From the NCBI GenBank assembly GCA_002104935.1, contig MCGT01000027.1:186001-250000 (forward strand): 64,000 nucleotides of DNA, in the 5' to 3' direction. A model generated the notes under the pieces. The model saw nothing but the letters and a program-made list of their open reading frames with translations. It did no database searches and was not told the origin of the DNA. This stretch comes from Hesseltinella vesiculosa (Eukaryota; Mucoromycota; Mucoromycetes; Mucorales; Cunninghamellaceae). Below, piece after piece: positions 23,543-33,457 of this stretch. The position numbers and the translations under genes are program-made. The number at the start of each line of letters is the position of its first letter. The stretch's first letter is position 1.

Positions 23543-25258
23543 CCGGCTGAAACGCCTCTCACTTTTCTTTTCTTTTCCTAGGAATCCTCGGGAACCAATT
23601 TACCCTCCATTTTGACTGTCTTGCGCACCAAGAAGACCCCACCCACCTACCATCGTACCAACAAGTTTACCGAAGCTTTCCAAAACATCATCGATGCCTA
23701 TGGTATGGCCCGTTATCGTGAAGTGAACCCTGGCCTTTTTACGATTATATCCTTCCCGTTCCTGTTTGCCGTCATGTTTGGCGACATTGGCCATGGCTTC
23801 CTGATGTTCCTCTTTGCCTTGTACTTGGTCTTGAACGAAAAGAAACTCTCTCAAAACAAGGGCGAAGTAAGCCACATCCCCATCCATCCCGCCCGCCACT
23901 CACCTCCCTTTCTCTAGATCTTCCAAATGTTCTTTGGCGGTCGCTACATGATGCTGATGATGGGCCTGTTCTCCATCTTCACCGGCTTCATTTACAACGA
24001 TGTCTTCTCCTTGTCGCTGAATCTGTTCCCATCTGGCTTTGACTGGCCCTCTAACTACACATCCGCCGACGCTGTCCAAGGCACGCCCAATGGTCAAGTC
24101 TACCTCTTTGGTTTGGATCCCGTACGTCCTCCCTTCCCTTCCCAACCGACACTCACCTCTTTTCTGTCCAGGCTTGGCATGGGGCTGAAAACTTTTTGCT
24201 CTTCACCAACTCGTATAAAATGAAGCAAGCCATCATCCTGGGTGTCATCCATGTAAGCCATTGACCACACGATAAAAAAAAAACCCCCCCTGACGGGATT
24301 TTCTTTGAAGATGTCCTTCGCTATCTGTCTCCAAGTGTACAACCATATCCACTATGGCAACAAGATGTTCATCTGGTTGGAATTCTTGCCCCAGTTCTTA
24401 TTTATGGAATCGATCTTCGGCTACTTGATCATCTGTATCATGTACAAGTGGAGCGTCAACTGGTGGGAACTGGATGCCGCTGGCAACCATATCCACAACA
24501 AACCACCCAGTCTCCTGAACATGCTCATCTACATGTTCCTTTCCCCCGGTACCATCAACCCCGAAGAACAACTCTACCCTGGTCAAGTAAGTCTCTTTCG
24601 ACAGGTCGCGAAGGTACTGATTTCGTGTCTTAGGGCCTCATCCAAACGATCTTGGTGTTGGTGGCTGTGGTGTGTATCCCCTGGATGTGGTTTGCCAAGC
24701 CCTACTACTTGAAGCGCAAGCACAGTGAACATCAATACGAACGCATCGATACCAATGATGAGGAACCTCCTCTGGGTAATTCCTCTGCCGAAGTGGCCAA
24801 TGATGATGACGACGAAGAAGAGGAAGAGGTAAGTTTTTTGTGAACTCCGCCCACGACTGACCTACCCCCTTCTCCAGTTTGACTATGGCGAAGAAATGAT
24901 CCATCAAACCATCCACACCATTGAATTCTGTCTCAACTGCATCTCCAACACAGCCTCGTATCTGCGTCTGTGGGCTTTGTCTCTGGCTCACGCACAGCTG
25001 TCCAGCGTGCTGTGGGACATGACCTTGAAGCTTTGGTTCAACTACACCGGAGCCGTGGCTGTGATCGGGCTGGTCGTCGGCTTTTCTATGTGGTTCTCGC
25101 TGACCTGCTTCATCCTCATCGGTATGGAAGGGCTGTCTGCTTTCCTGCACGCCTTGCGTCTGCATTGGGTCGAATTCAACAGCAAGTTCTACTATGGTGA
25201 TGGTGTGCCATTTGAGCCTTTTGCTTTTACCACCGTCTTGGAAGCGGCTGACAACTGA
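22161..25258 (+). CDS. VPH1: V-type proton ATPase subunit a (Vph1/Stv1)
   Basis: About 815 residues in about ten exons, starting [20 protein letters not shown]. Subunit a forms the proton half-channels of the membrane Vo sector and anchors the stator to V1. The cytosolic N-terminal half shows the family coiled coils ([20 protein letters not shown]) and [21 protein letters not shown]. The membrane half starts at [24 protein letters not shown] and includes [16 protein letters not shown]. The essential arginine is in [19 protein letters not shown]. An acidic loop (DDDDEEEEE) precedes the last channel helices. Whether it serves the vacuole or the Golgi cannot be told. The intron after KEAS starts with a T14A18 tract directly behind the donor site. 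Confidence 0.96.
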
Positions 25259-25463
25259 TCCTGTTGTATTCTGTATGTGCTCTTTTTTTTTTTTACAAAA
25301 ATAAACTTTATGCTTTGCCACATTTCCCCTCCTTTCATGACAACCGGGTATTCGTCTCTCGTCATTTTTCAAGAATTCGTCTCTGTCATTTTTTTTTAAA
25401 ATCCCCTTCTTCGGCCCTTTATTTTTTTTTTTTCTTTCTTTTCTTTACACACACTTCCACGCC

Positions 25464-26406
25464 ATGGCCCCATTGCATCCTTCAGCTACCTTCACCTTGC
25501 CTGTCTCCCCAATGACGCTCGGTCACGACACACAAAAGCTTGTGGCTAATAAGTATTGTTTTCATGCCCCTCAGCCCGCCATCACCAAAATGGCCTTGGT
25601 GGTCTCTCATTCCAATGGCTTCAACAAAGAAACCCTGGAGCCCATGATCAGCGCCATTGTCCAGGCCATCCACCGTCAACCTCAATACCAGCACACTGAT
25701 CTCTGCGTCTATAGCTGGGATGCCCGTAACCATGGCGACTCAGCCCTGACGAATCGAGGCCACTTGCTTGAAACCTGTACCGATTTGTTCTCTCTTCTTT
25801 CTGGGCAACTCACCTTTTTTTCCCCCAAAATATAGATAACTGGTTTGACCATACCATGGACACCAAACAAATCCTAGATTATTTTGAACTGGCTGAAAAA
25901 TACGACGCCGTGGTGGGCGTTGGCCATAGCTATGGAGCCACGGCAATGTAAAAAAGACCCCCCGGCTATATATTTTTTTCTGTCTTCACATGGTTTTTTG
26001 TTGCTGACATTGTTTTTTTTCCACGCTTTTTCTAGGTTGATGCTTGAACATATGTATCCCAAAAGTTTCAACGCGCTGTGCTGCATCGAACCTGTGCTGG
26101 TACCTGATATCATGGAAACCGAGGTTCGGGCCATGTCTCCCATCCTTTCCTCCTTGAAACGCCGTGACACATGGCCCAACCGAGCCGCTGCCTTCGAATC
26201 GCTCAATGGACGAGGCTTCTGGAAAACCTTTGATCCTGAAGTACTGCAACTCTATGTGGTAAGCGAAGAGAGAGTCTCTTGTACGCGCTTGCTAAGTTTC
26301 TTTTTGTTCCAGGACACTGCTCTCTACGACACACCTGAAGGAACGGTGATGCTCAAAACGGCCAAAGAGCAGGAATACGTAAGTCCATCTCTCGCTCAGG
26401 CTTGTT

Positions 26407-26442
<36 letters not shown>

Positions 26443-26915
26443 ACGCTTTCATTGGTTCTTTTTTTTCACTCTGTCTCTCTCCTCCTTAGCATGTGTTTGT
26501 CATGGGGTACTATACCAGTTCCATTGCCTATCATGCTGTGCGCGGCGTCTTGATCCCTATTCATTTCATCTATGCCGACAATTCCACCTAGTAAGTGTGT
26601 GGATCCCACCTTGCTGCTCAGCTGCTGATACCTACTATTTTTTTTCGATGCCTCCTTTAGCGTTCCCATCGACCCTGTAGCGGAACTGCCAGCCATGAAT
26701 CCCAAACTTGTGACTTGTGTTAGTATTCCTGGCACGCATATGGTACCCAATGAAAAGCCAGAGTCCATCGGTAAAAAAAAATGATAGTCGAAAAGTGACA
26801 CGCGTTCTGCCTAGGTACTCAATTTTTTTTTTTTATATGACGACCCCCATTAGCTCCTCAGGTCTTGAACCTGCTCGCCCGTTCTCTCAAACTCTCCCCT
26901 GAAGCTAGACTTTAA
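25464..26915 (+). CDS. Alpha/beta hydrolase with peroxisomal-type C-terminus (Lpx1-like)
   Basis: About 350 residues in several exons, start MAPLHPSATFTLPVSP. The fold is visible: ALVVSHSNGFNKE (first loop), YSWDARNHGDS, and the nucleophile elbow VGVGHSYGATAM with Ser as catalytic residue. PIHFIYADN offers a likely acidic residue, and GTHMVPNEKP supplies the catalytic His. Family members hydrolyse esters or lipids; the substrate is unknown. The final exon encodes PQVLNLLARSLKLSPEARL and stops, so the chain ends in Ala-Arg-Leu. That is an acceptable PTS1 peroxisome import signal and recalls yeast peroxisomal lipase Lpx1. An unusually long A run (about 29) lies in the intron near 26410. Confidence 0.86.
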
Positions 26916-27637
26916 CCTCTCCTACCGTGCTTGTACTTTGCCAAAGCTGTACTTTTATTTGCTCATCTTTCCCGATTAGACCCTCGATCGTAATCAATAC
27001 AACCCCTGGACACCTCGGCCTTTCTTAAAAAAAAAAATGCCATGGAGGAGCAGCTGAAACGCGGACTTTTTTTTTCTTTTTTTAACGGGGGATCGTGAGG
27101 GGTGACCATGACCAAAAAGCTTCATTTTTGTAGAAGCATCCTCTTTTCTGAATTTGTATACACCTTGGACCGATCCTTTTCACATGCAAGTACAGCGTAG
27201 AAGTCCTTTGCTGCTTTTAGTCAGGGGGACCTCAGGCAAAGTCAAAAATGGACTCAAACGTTCTCCTCTCTTTTCATCTCACCTGCTTTTCCTCGGCATA
27301 GGGTGTATCTTCTACTTGACGAATCACCGACTCCCTTCGTCTCTACTCTCACTAGAAGCTGCACAACTGCAGCTGCTTCCATGACTTGCTCAGCGCCATG
27401 CCGTCGATAGAAAAACGAAAAACGGCAGCACTCAAGTGCAAAGCCCAGTACCAGCACGCTGAAGCGAAGGAGTCGACGTGGGGCTGCTGCCAAAGGATGG
27501 CCTACCGAACAATGCCTGCAGAGCCAGGTCGTGTCAGCTATGACAGTCGCCGCTAGAAGACAAAAAAAAAAAAAAAAAAAAAAAAAAGTCGCAGCTGCTT
27601 TTCTTGACTTGCCTGCGTTTTGTTAAAAAAAAAAACC
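26916..27637. other. Intergenic, no confident gene
   Basis: 722 bases with T/A runs, including a run of about 26 A at 27562-27587 or so. A 52-codon plus-strand ATG frame (27398-27556, MPSIEKRKTAALKCKAQYQ...) and an overlapping minus-strand hydrophobic frame are seen. Neither has a recognisable motif. The 3' end of the hydrolase transcript and the TFC1 promoter must lie here. Confidence 0.45.
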
Positions 27638-29805
27638 ATGGAGGAAGTTTCTGAACCGCATCCTAAATATCCCGTTGGAGATCGCACCTTTTTTTGCGTA
27701 GAATACCCTGGCGCTGTTAAAAATGTAGATCGTGCTGTGAATTCTCTGGGTGGTGAGAGAGCCATTGCTCAGGTAACAGAAAATGAAAGCCGGGTGACAC
27801 GCTTCATGACCTTCCCATCTTTGCTAGGCATTCCAAAACGGAGACAATCATCGCATGGAGCTGCGCTATCGACCAGGGGATCCTTTCTGCCATTCAATCA
27901 ATGGCAATGTCGTTTCAACCCCTCGATTGCTCCTCAAGGTTACCCGCCGCCGCCGCCGAGATCAGCCAGAAGATCAAGCCCAAGTCACCACGGAAGTACT
28001 TGGCACCATTCCTTACACTTGTCGATTTCGCAGTATGTTCATGTAATCCAATACATTCATTGTATACAACATCTCACTCTCCGCACATGACTTTTGTAGG
28101 CTTGGGGGATTTTCAGTACCTGGTGCCCGAGACCGACCCTATCTACAAAATGCACAAGGATTTACGAGTTGGCCATGGTGGGATTTCTTTTCAAGAGACC
28201 AGCATGGACGACGGGCGAACTGACTCTATTTTTTATTGTATAGTGGAAAACATCAAGGAATTCCAATTGTCATTTGATGACAAGACTCTGGACAATTTGC
28301 AAAATCTCCCTCCCCCAGCATTCTCCGCGGCAGAAGTCCCATCAAAATACGAGCAAGTGCTGGCACAGCGATGGGCGACAACCGTAGCTCACTTCATTTT
28401 TTTTCAACCAGATTCAAGCAAAACGCGCCGGTGATGCGCGTGCGTATTAAACAGCCCGATGGCACCGTAAGCAGGCTTTTCGTTTGAAAAAGCGGCCCCC
28501 ACTGACGGTCTTCTGCTTAGTACAAGATGAAGCTCGTCAATCGCACCGTGATACAGGCCCGCCTGTTGACCAGCGCTGCCTTTGAAGCTGAAAATGTCCC
28601 TACCAAGTCAAACCACCCACTCCCCGACCCCATTGGCAACACAATCCAAGTCATCGACAAACTCAAAGAGGTCAGCGACCAAGAGAGCGCAACGAGTGAC
28701 TGATCCTTTTTTTTGACTGCGCAGCTGTACAAAAGTCGCCCGATCTGGTCCAAAACCGCCTTGAAGTATCGATTGACACTGGACGAAAGAAAATACTTGA
28801 ACGAGTAAGTCGTTTAGGACGATGCTGCTCAAAGAGAAGAGAAAGAACTAATGTTGCTACGCCTTGCTCGAATTTTTTTTCCCGCTAGTGCACTCCCCCA
28901 TTTTGCCTACACTTTCCAAACAGGTCCCTGGCGTGATTGCTGGATTCCGTATGGCCTGGATCCAAGGAAAAACAAGAAATACCACATGTAGGAGCTTCCG
29001 CTAGTCCACCCAGGCATTCAACCCAGCCTCTTCTTTTAGTTACCAGCAGCTGGACTTCCGTATCTCTCCACAAGCCAAGACAAAAGTACGCGCCCAACGT
29101 GCCCTGCATGTCCGTAATCATGTAGATCAAGATGCACGCCGTGGTGGGTAAGTGTCTTACAAAGAACCATCACCATGACTTGCGGCCAATACTCTTTGTT
29201 TTTTTTTAGACTTCCATCCGAACCTTCGGTATATGAATTCGACGGTGAACGAATCCCTTCGCGCTCAGCTTGGTTCCAAATGTGCGACATCACTGATCCT
29301 GACTTTGTCGACATTATCTGCAATCCCAACTACCTCCATGACGGGCCACCCACGGTAATCCCCCACCCCCCCTTTTTTTTTTCTTCAGAAAGACGGAACT
29401 CATGCAGATGCTTTTATTATGCTCCCCTTTTTCAAGAAACGGTATGGGTATTATTATCCTTCTGCTTTTTTAGCTGTGCGTGCAGGCATCCGTGAAAAAC
29501 ACAGCCAGATGACGACGGAAGGGCTGGCCGAGCGTATGCCAGACATCGCGCGTGACCTGGGTCGAAAGATAAAGATGGACATGATAGAAGAGTTCAGACG
29601 CCAGCAAGAATTAGCCGAAGCCAGAGCAACGCCCAGTACAAGCACCTTGACTCAACCAGTGGACCGACATGCCGACGACAGCGACGATGACGAAGGAATC
29701 ATTGTGCTCTATTCCGACGACGAGGAGATGATCATGGAAGATGATATTATTCAGGACGACAACGACGACATGGAACTCCTCCCAACAAAAGAAGAGCCTC
29801 TGTGA
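27638..29805 (+). CDS. TFC1: TFIIIC subunit 5 (tau95/Tfc1, GTF3C5)
   Basis: About 570 residues in several exons. TFIIIC recognises the internal A and B boxes of tRNA genes and works with TFIIIA on 5S genes. The N-terminal dimerisation block is clear (TFFCVEYPGAVKNVDRAVNS), followed by MELRYRPGDPFCHSI and LLKVTRRRRR. The central and C-terminal DNA-binding region has RPIWSKTALKYRL, then AYTFQTGPWRDCWIPYGLDP and YQQLDFRISPQ, all diagnostic of this subunit. The C-terminus is acidic (DDSDDDEGIIVLYSDDEE), as usual. The start is the ATG after a 12-A run. The acceptor for the exon beginning QNAPVMRVRIKQPDG was chosen because it alone avoids a stop. Confidence 0.92.
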
Positions 29806-30003
29806 AGCAATGCAATGCCTCCTCGATAAATAAAGCTGTGCGCATTTGACAACTTGTTTTTTTTGAAGGCGGAAAAAATAAAGTCATTTGATGTGGTGGC
29901 CAGCGTCTGATCACATGATTTTTTTATTTTCTTTTCATGGTAGGAAAGGGATGGGAATGGTGAGGATGTTGGGTATGTTGCACTAGGGAAAAAAAAAAAA
30001 AGG

Positions 30004-30452
30004 CTAATCCAAAAATTGACCTTTTAGAATGGCTTCACGCATGGGACTATGCGAGCGCTTTCTGGGACGTCTCTCCTCTTTACAATGATACAATGGACGT
30101 TGGCCTTTAAGGAGAAAAAAAAATAAAGTGAGTCTTGGAATGATATATGTACCAAAATAATAAAAAAAACGTTCTTCATTACGCTGTTCCTCGTACTGAC
30201 GCAGCATCATCGACGTAGGTTGGTTGTGTAACAAGTGCTGTTCTTTCTTTTGGTGCTGCTACGACATGAAAAAAAAAGTATCGTGAGGAATGTTTCAAGT
30301 TTTTCCCACCTTTTTCCAGTCTTTTCATTCTCTTTCCCTTCTCTTTCACGCACCATGGTGATGTATTCCATCAGGCTCCCAATTCGCTGCGTATGATCCG
30401 ACAGCGCTGATGTTTGATGGGTGCTGGAGTTCATAGAGGAATGATGAAACAT
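30004..30452 (-). CDS. Small unknown basic protein
   Basis: A probable three-exon minus-strand gene that I do not recognise. Exon 1 runs from ATG at 30452 (or 30434) and encodes MNSSTHQTSALSDHTQRIGS and LMEYITM. A GTGCGT donor after that Met keeps phase with the next exon (QHQKKEQHLLHNQPTSMMLR, QYEEQRNEE). A third exon encodes RQRPLYHCKEERRPRKRSHS and PMREAILKGQFLD, then a stop at 30004. The product would be about 90 residues, Gln-, Glu- and Arg-rich and helical, perhaps a nuclear or RNP component. Exon 1 is the weakest part, because an alternative GTGGGA donor fits poorly. No function is claimed. Confidence 0.42.
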
Positions 30453-30845
30453 ATAACAATGTTAACAAAAAAAAATGGGCAAATGGAGAATAAACAAAAG
30501 AACAAGCGTGGAAAGAGAAAGGAGGAATGGAAGAAAACCACAAGCAAAAAAAAAGGCGACTTAAAAAAATCATGCAGGCAGGGAATTGGATGGTGGGAAA
30601 AAAAAACCAGCTCTTGGGACACAAGATCCACACCATTCCTTATATGGACAATCAGTGTGGACGGATAGGCACGTTGCCACTGAAAGTCCATGTTGCAACC
30701 ATGCTGACGAAGATAAAATGGAGTCATGGTTTCATGAATACACCATCTGTTTAAGGACAATAAAAAAATCTATACGTATGCATGTCTGAAGGAAGTGGGT
30801 ATGATGTTAACAGAAGATTCCAAATGGAAAAAAAAAAAACGAGGC
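30453..30845. other. Intergenic, no gene seen
   Basis: AT-rich spacer with several A runs. Short open frames on both strands lack motifs. It presumably contains the promoter of the small minus-strand gene and the 3' end of the methyltransferase transcript. Confidence 0.45.
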
Positions 30846-31996
30846 TCACTGCGTCGTTTCATAAGCTGGAGCACATTTTCGCAATTTGACAAGAAAGGCG
30901 GTATGGCCATGGACGTCAAAGTTCTTTGGGCGGCACACCCATGTTTGTTGGCCAGAGGTGCCATTATCCGATGGCTCGGCAACATCACTGGGCGAGGACC
31001 GAGGAGCTGACGGGTCGTCTTGGTCATTGGGCTTGTCGCTTTCTGGGATGGCTGCAGCTGGTTCGCCATCGGCAATGTGCTTGGGCTGGCGAATGACGGT
31101 GGGCCGGATATCCCAGTGCTTCCATTCGGTCTCGATGCAGTCTTCCATGACCAAGGGCAAGGACTGGAGGGTCTGCATCAAGTGCAACACCTGGGTCATG
31201 TTGGGCAAGTAGCACACGAGGAAGCGATCGTTGTGTAACAAGGGTAGAACGCTGGCCAATTCTGGGCTAGGATCAGGCATGTCTAGGACAATGGCGTCAT
31301 AGCGCTGGCTGTGCAATGAGGCTGCGACGTCCGTCAGCGCACCCAGGTGAAAGTTGACCAATGGGCGGTATTTGCCTCGTTCAAAGCGCTCCAGGTGCTT
31401 TTCGGCTGCACGAGAGTGAGGCAAGCGCTTGTCCACCGTGTCGATCCACCCATCTCCTGCCACCGCTCTTGCCAGATGCAGCGTCAGCGATCCATTGCCG
31501 GTGCCGGCCTCCAAGACACGATGACCAGGGGCTAGGTCCAGCATTTGTACCTACGCAAGAGGCATCAGTCCGAGAGATCCATCTTGTGACAAACACTTAC
31601 AATAGCAGAGGCATCACTCGGATAAATAGGGGTGCAGGCCCGGGGTGCAAGAAGGACATACTCTTCCAAGGTTGGGAAATGGGCCATGTAGCCGGTGTTG
31701 TCTAGAAAACAGGCAGTAAAATGGGATCATCAGTCATCGATCTCATCCTGGTGCTGGCACCTACTTTTATCAGTGCGCATGATTGCTCGGACTGGCGCAC
31801 CAAGGACATCGCGATGATAGATCGTGCCACCTTGAACGTTCTTGTGGCCTTGTTCCTCCAATGGGCCAATAAAGTAGCGACGGTTGGTCTTGACATGGCG
31901 AAGAATGCAAAAATCACCTTGCTGGAACGAGCTGTACCATCGATGGTAGGCGCCAGCCGAGGGCCGCGCCGGCCAAGATCGTAACAAGAGCGACAT
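30846..31996 (-). CDS. Mitochondrial-type tRNA m1A58 methyltransferase (TRMT61 family)
   Basis: About 360 residues on the minus strand. The first exon encodes MSLLLRSWPARPSAGAYHRW and YSSF, an Arg/Ser-rich presequence. It is followed by QGDFCILRH, GPLEEQG and HRDVLG, the N-terminal beta domain of Trm61-type enzymes. The Rossmann methyltransferase domain starts near MLDLAPGHRVLEAGTGNGSL, where EAGTGNGS binds S-adenosylmethionine. YDAIVLDMPDP gives the catalytic Asp strand and CYLPNMTQVLHLMQTL the following helix. A long polar insertion (SDKPNDQDDPSAPRSSPSD) precedes the final strand HGHTAFLVKLRK. The mitochondrial location is inferred from the presequence. The gene starts 135 bases from PPM1 in divergent orientation. 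Confidence 0.82.
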
Positions 31997-32131
31997 GTTG
32001 AACCAGAACAGGAGTGGCAGGAAAGAAAGAAAGAAAGGGAAAAAAAGGAAGGAAAAAAAAAATCAAAAGCAGGGTCACTTTTTCTTCAGCCTGCATCTCT
32101 TCCCCACTTTTCTTTTTTTTTTTTTGTTGCA

Positions 32132-33412
32132 ATGTCTTTGCATAGCGATCCATCATACGAAGCAGTACTGCAAACCAATGACGATGCTACAGTTAGCCGA
32201 CAGTAAGTAAATGATACGAGCCAGTAGAGCCGACACTCACCCTTGGCCCAGGTCAGCGGTCCAGCTGGGCTACCTACAAGATCCCTTTGTTCACTTTTTT
32301 GTCAAGCGGCCGACTCGACGCATGCCCATTATCAATCGAGGCAAGCTGGACCATTTGAAAGCTCATCATGAAGACATTGCTGTGACGCGTCTCTTTCATT
32401 AGGGTCGTACCTTCGAAGCATGGCCTTGGACCGGATGGTCAAAAAGTTCCTGGCCATGCCCTTGCCCGACAAGCAAATCGTGAGTCTTGGTGCTGGCTTT
32501 GATACCCGCTATTTTATGATCAAGGTAGCAAAAAAAAAAAAAAAAAAAAAAAGTATGCTTGGGGCAAGCCTGGACGCTCACCACTTTTTTTCTTGGGGAC
32601 ATAGAGTGGCCAGATGGCACTTGGACCTGGCCACGGCTTTCGTCACTATTTCGAAGTGGACCTGCCGGAAAATGCTTTGAAAAAGGCCCGGATTCTCAAA
32701 CAGCGCAAGGAACTACAGACTTTGTTGGGTGAAGGAGTCACCCTGGCGGCTGGTGGGGCCGAGCTGTCCAGCAACGATTACCATTTAATCGGCACAGACT
32801 TGCGCGACTGGCCACGGACCGTGCAGCGGCTGCAGCACTATGGCCTGGACGTGACCGCCCCAACCTTGTTCTTGTCCGAATGCGTGTTTATCTACCTCCC
32901 TCCCGAAATCACCACTGGCATCCTTCAGTGGATCACCACCTCCATGACCCATGTTGCCTTTGCCCTGTATGAACAAATCCTGCCCAACGACAGCTTCGGC
33001 CGCATGATGATCCGCAATTTACTGGTAAGTACCTGACCGTTTCCAGAAGACGCCGTGCTCAGCTGCTGCTTGGATTTTTAGGCGCGTCACATTGATCTCA
33101 AAGGGATCCAAGCCTATCCTCAGCTGGAAGATCAAGAACAGCGGTTTCTGAAACTTGGATGGACTGGTGCCAAGGCTGTGGATATGAATGCTGTTCATGA
33201 CCAATGGCTAGATGAAAATGATAAGCAAAGGTAAAAAAGACATGGGCAACGAGGAATCTCAGCTTTTTTTTTTTAATTGTATAAGGATAAATCGATTGGA
33301 AATTCTAGATGAATTGGAGGAATGGAAATTGATATCAAGCCATTACTGTGTCGCCTATGCCTACAAGTCAGTGGAGGAAGGTTTTGCAGCTCTAAGCGTA
33401 CAGGAACTGTAA
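32132..33412 (+). CDS. PPM1: Leucine carboxyl methyltransferase PPM1/LCMT1
   Basis: About 330 residues, start MSLHSDPSYEAVLQTNDDAT. PPM1 methylates the C-terminal Leu of the PP2A catalytic subunit, which controls holoenzyme assembly. Family blocks are clear: QLGYLQDPFVHFFVKRPTRR, INRGTYLRSMALDRMVKKFL, the SAM-binding IVSLGAGFDTRYFMIK, HYFEVDLPENALKKA, YHLIGTDLRDW, LFLSECVFIYLPPE and NDSFGRMMIRNL. The C-terminal EEWKLISSHYCVAYAYKS block completes the fold. Exon 1 joins exon 2 through a CA|G split codon. An intron near 32526 contains a run of about 22 A. Length and motif order match the family. Confidence 0.94.
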
Positions 33413-33457
33413 CAATAAAACCGTTGGTATAAACAACAAAAGTTGAATGAGCGATGA

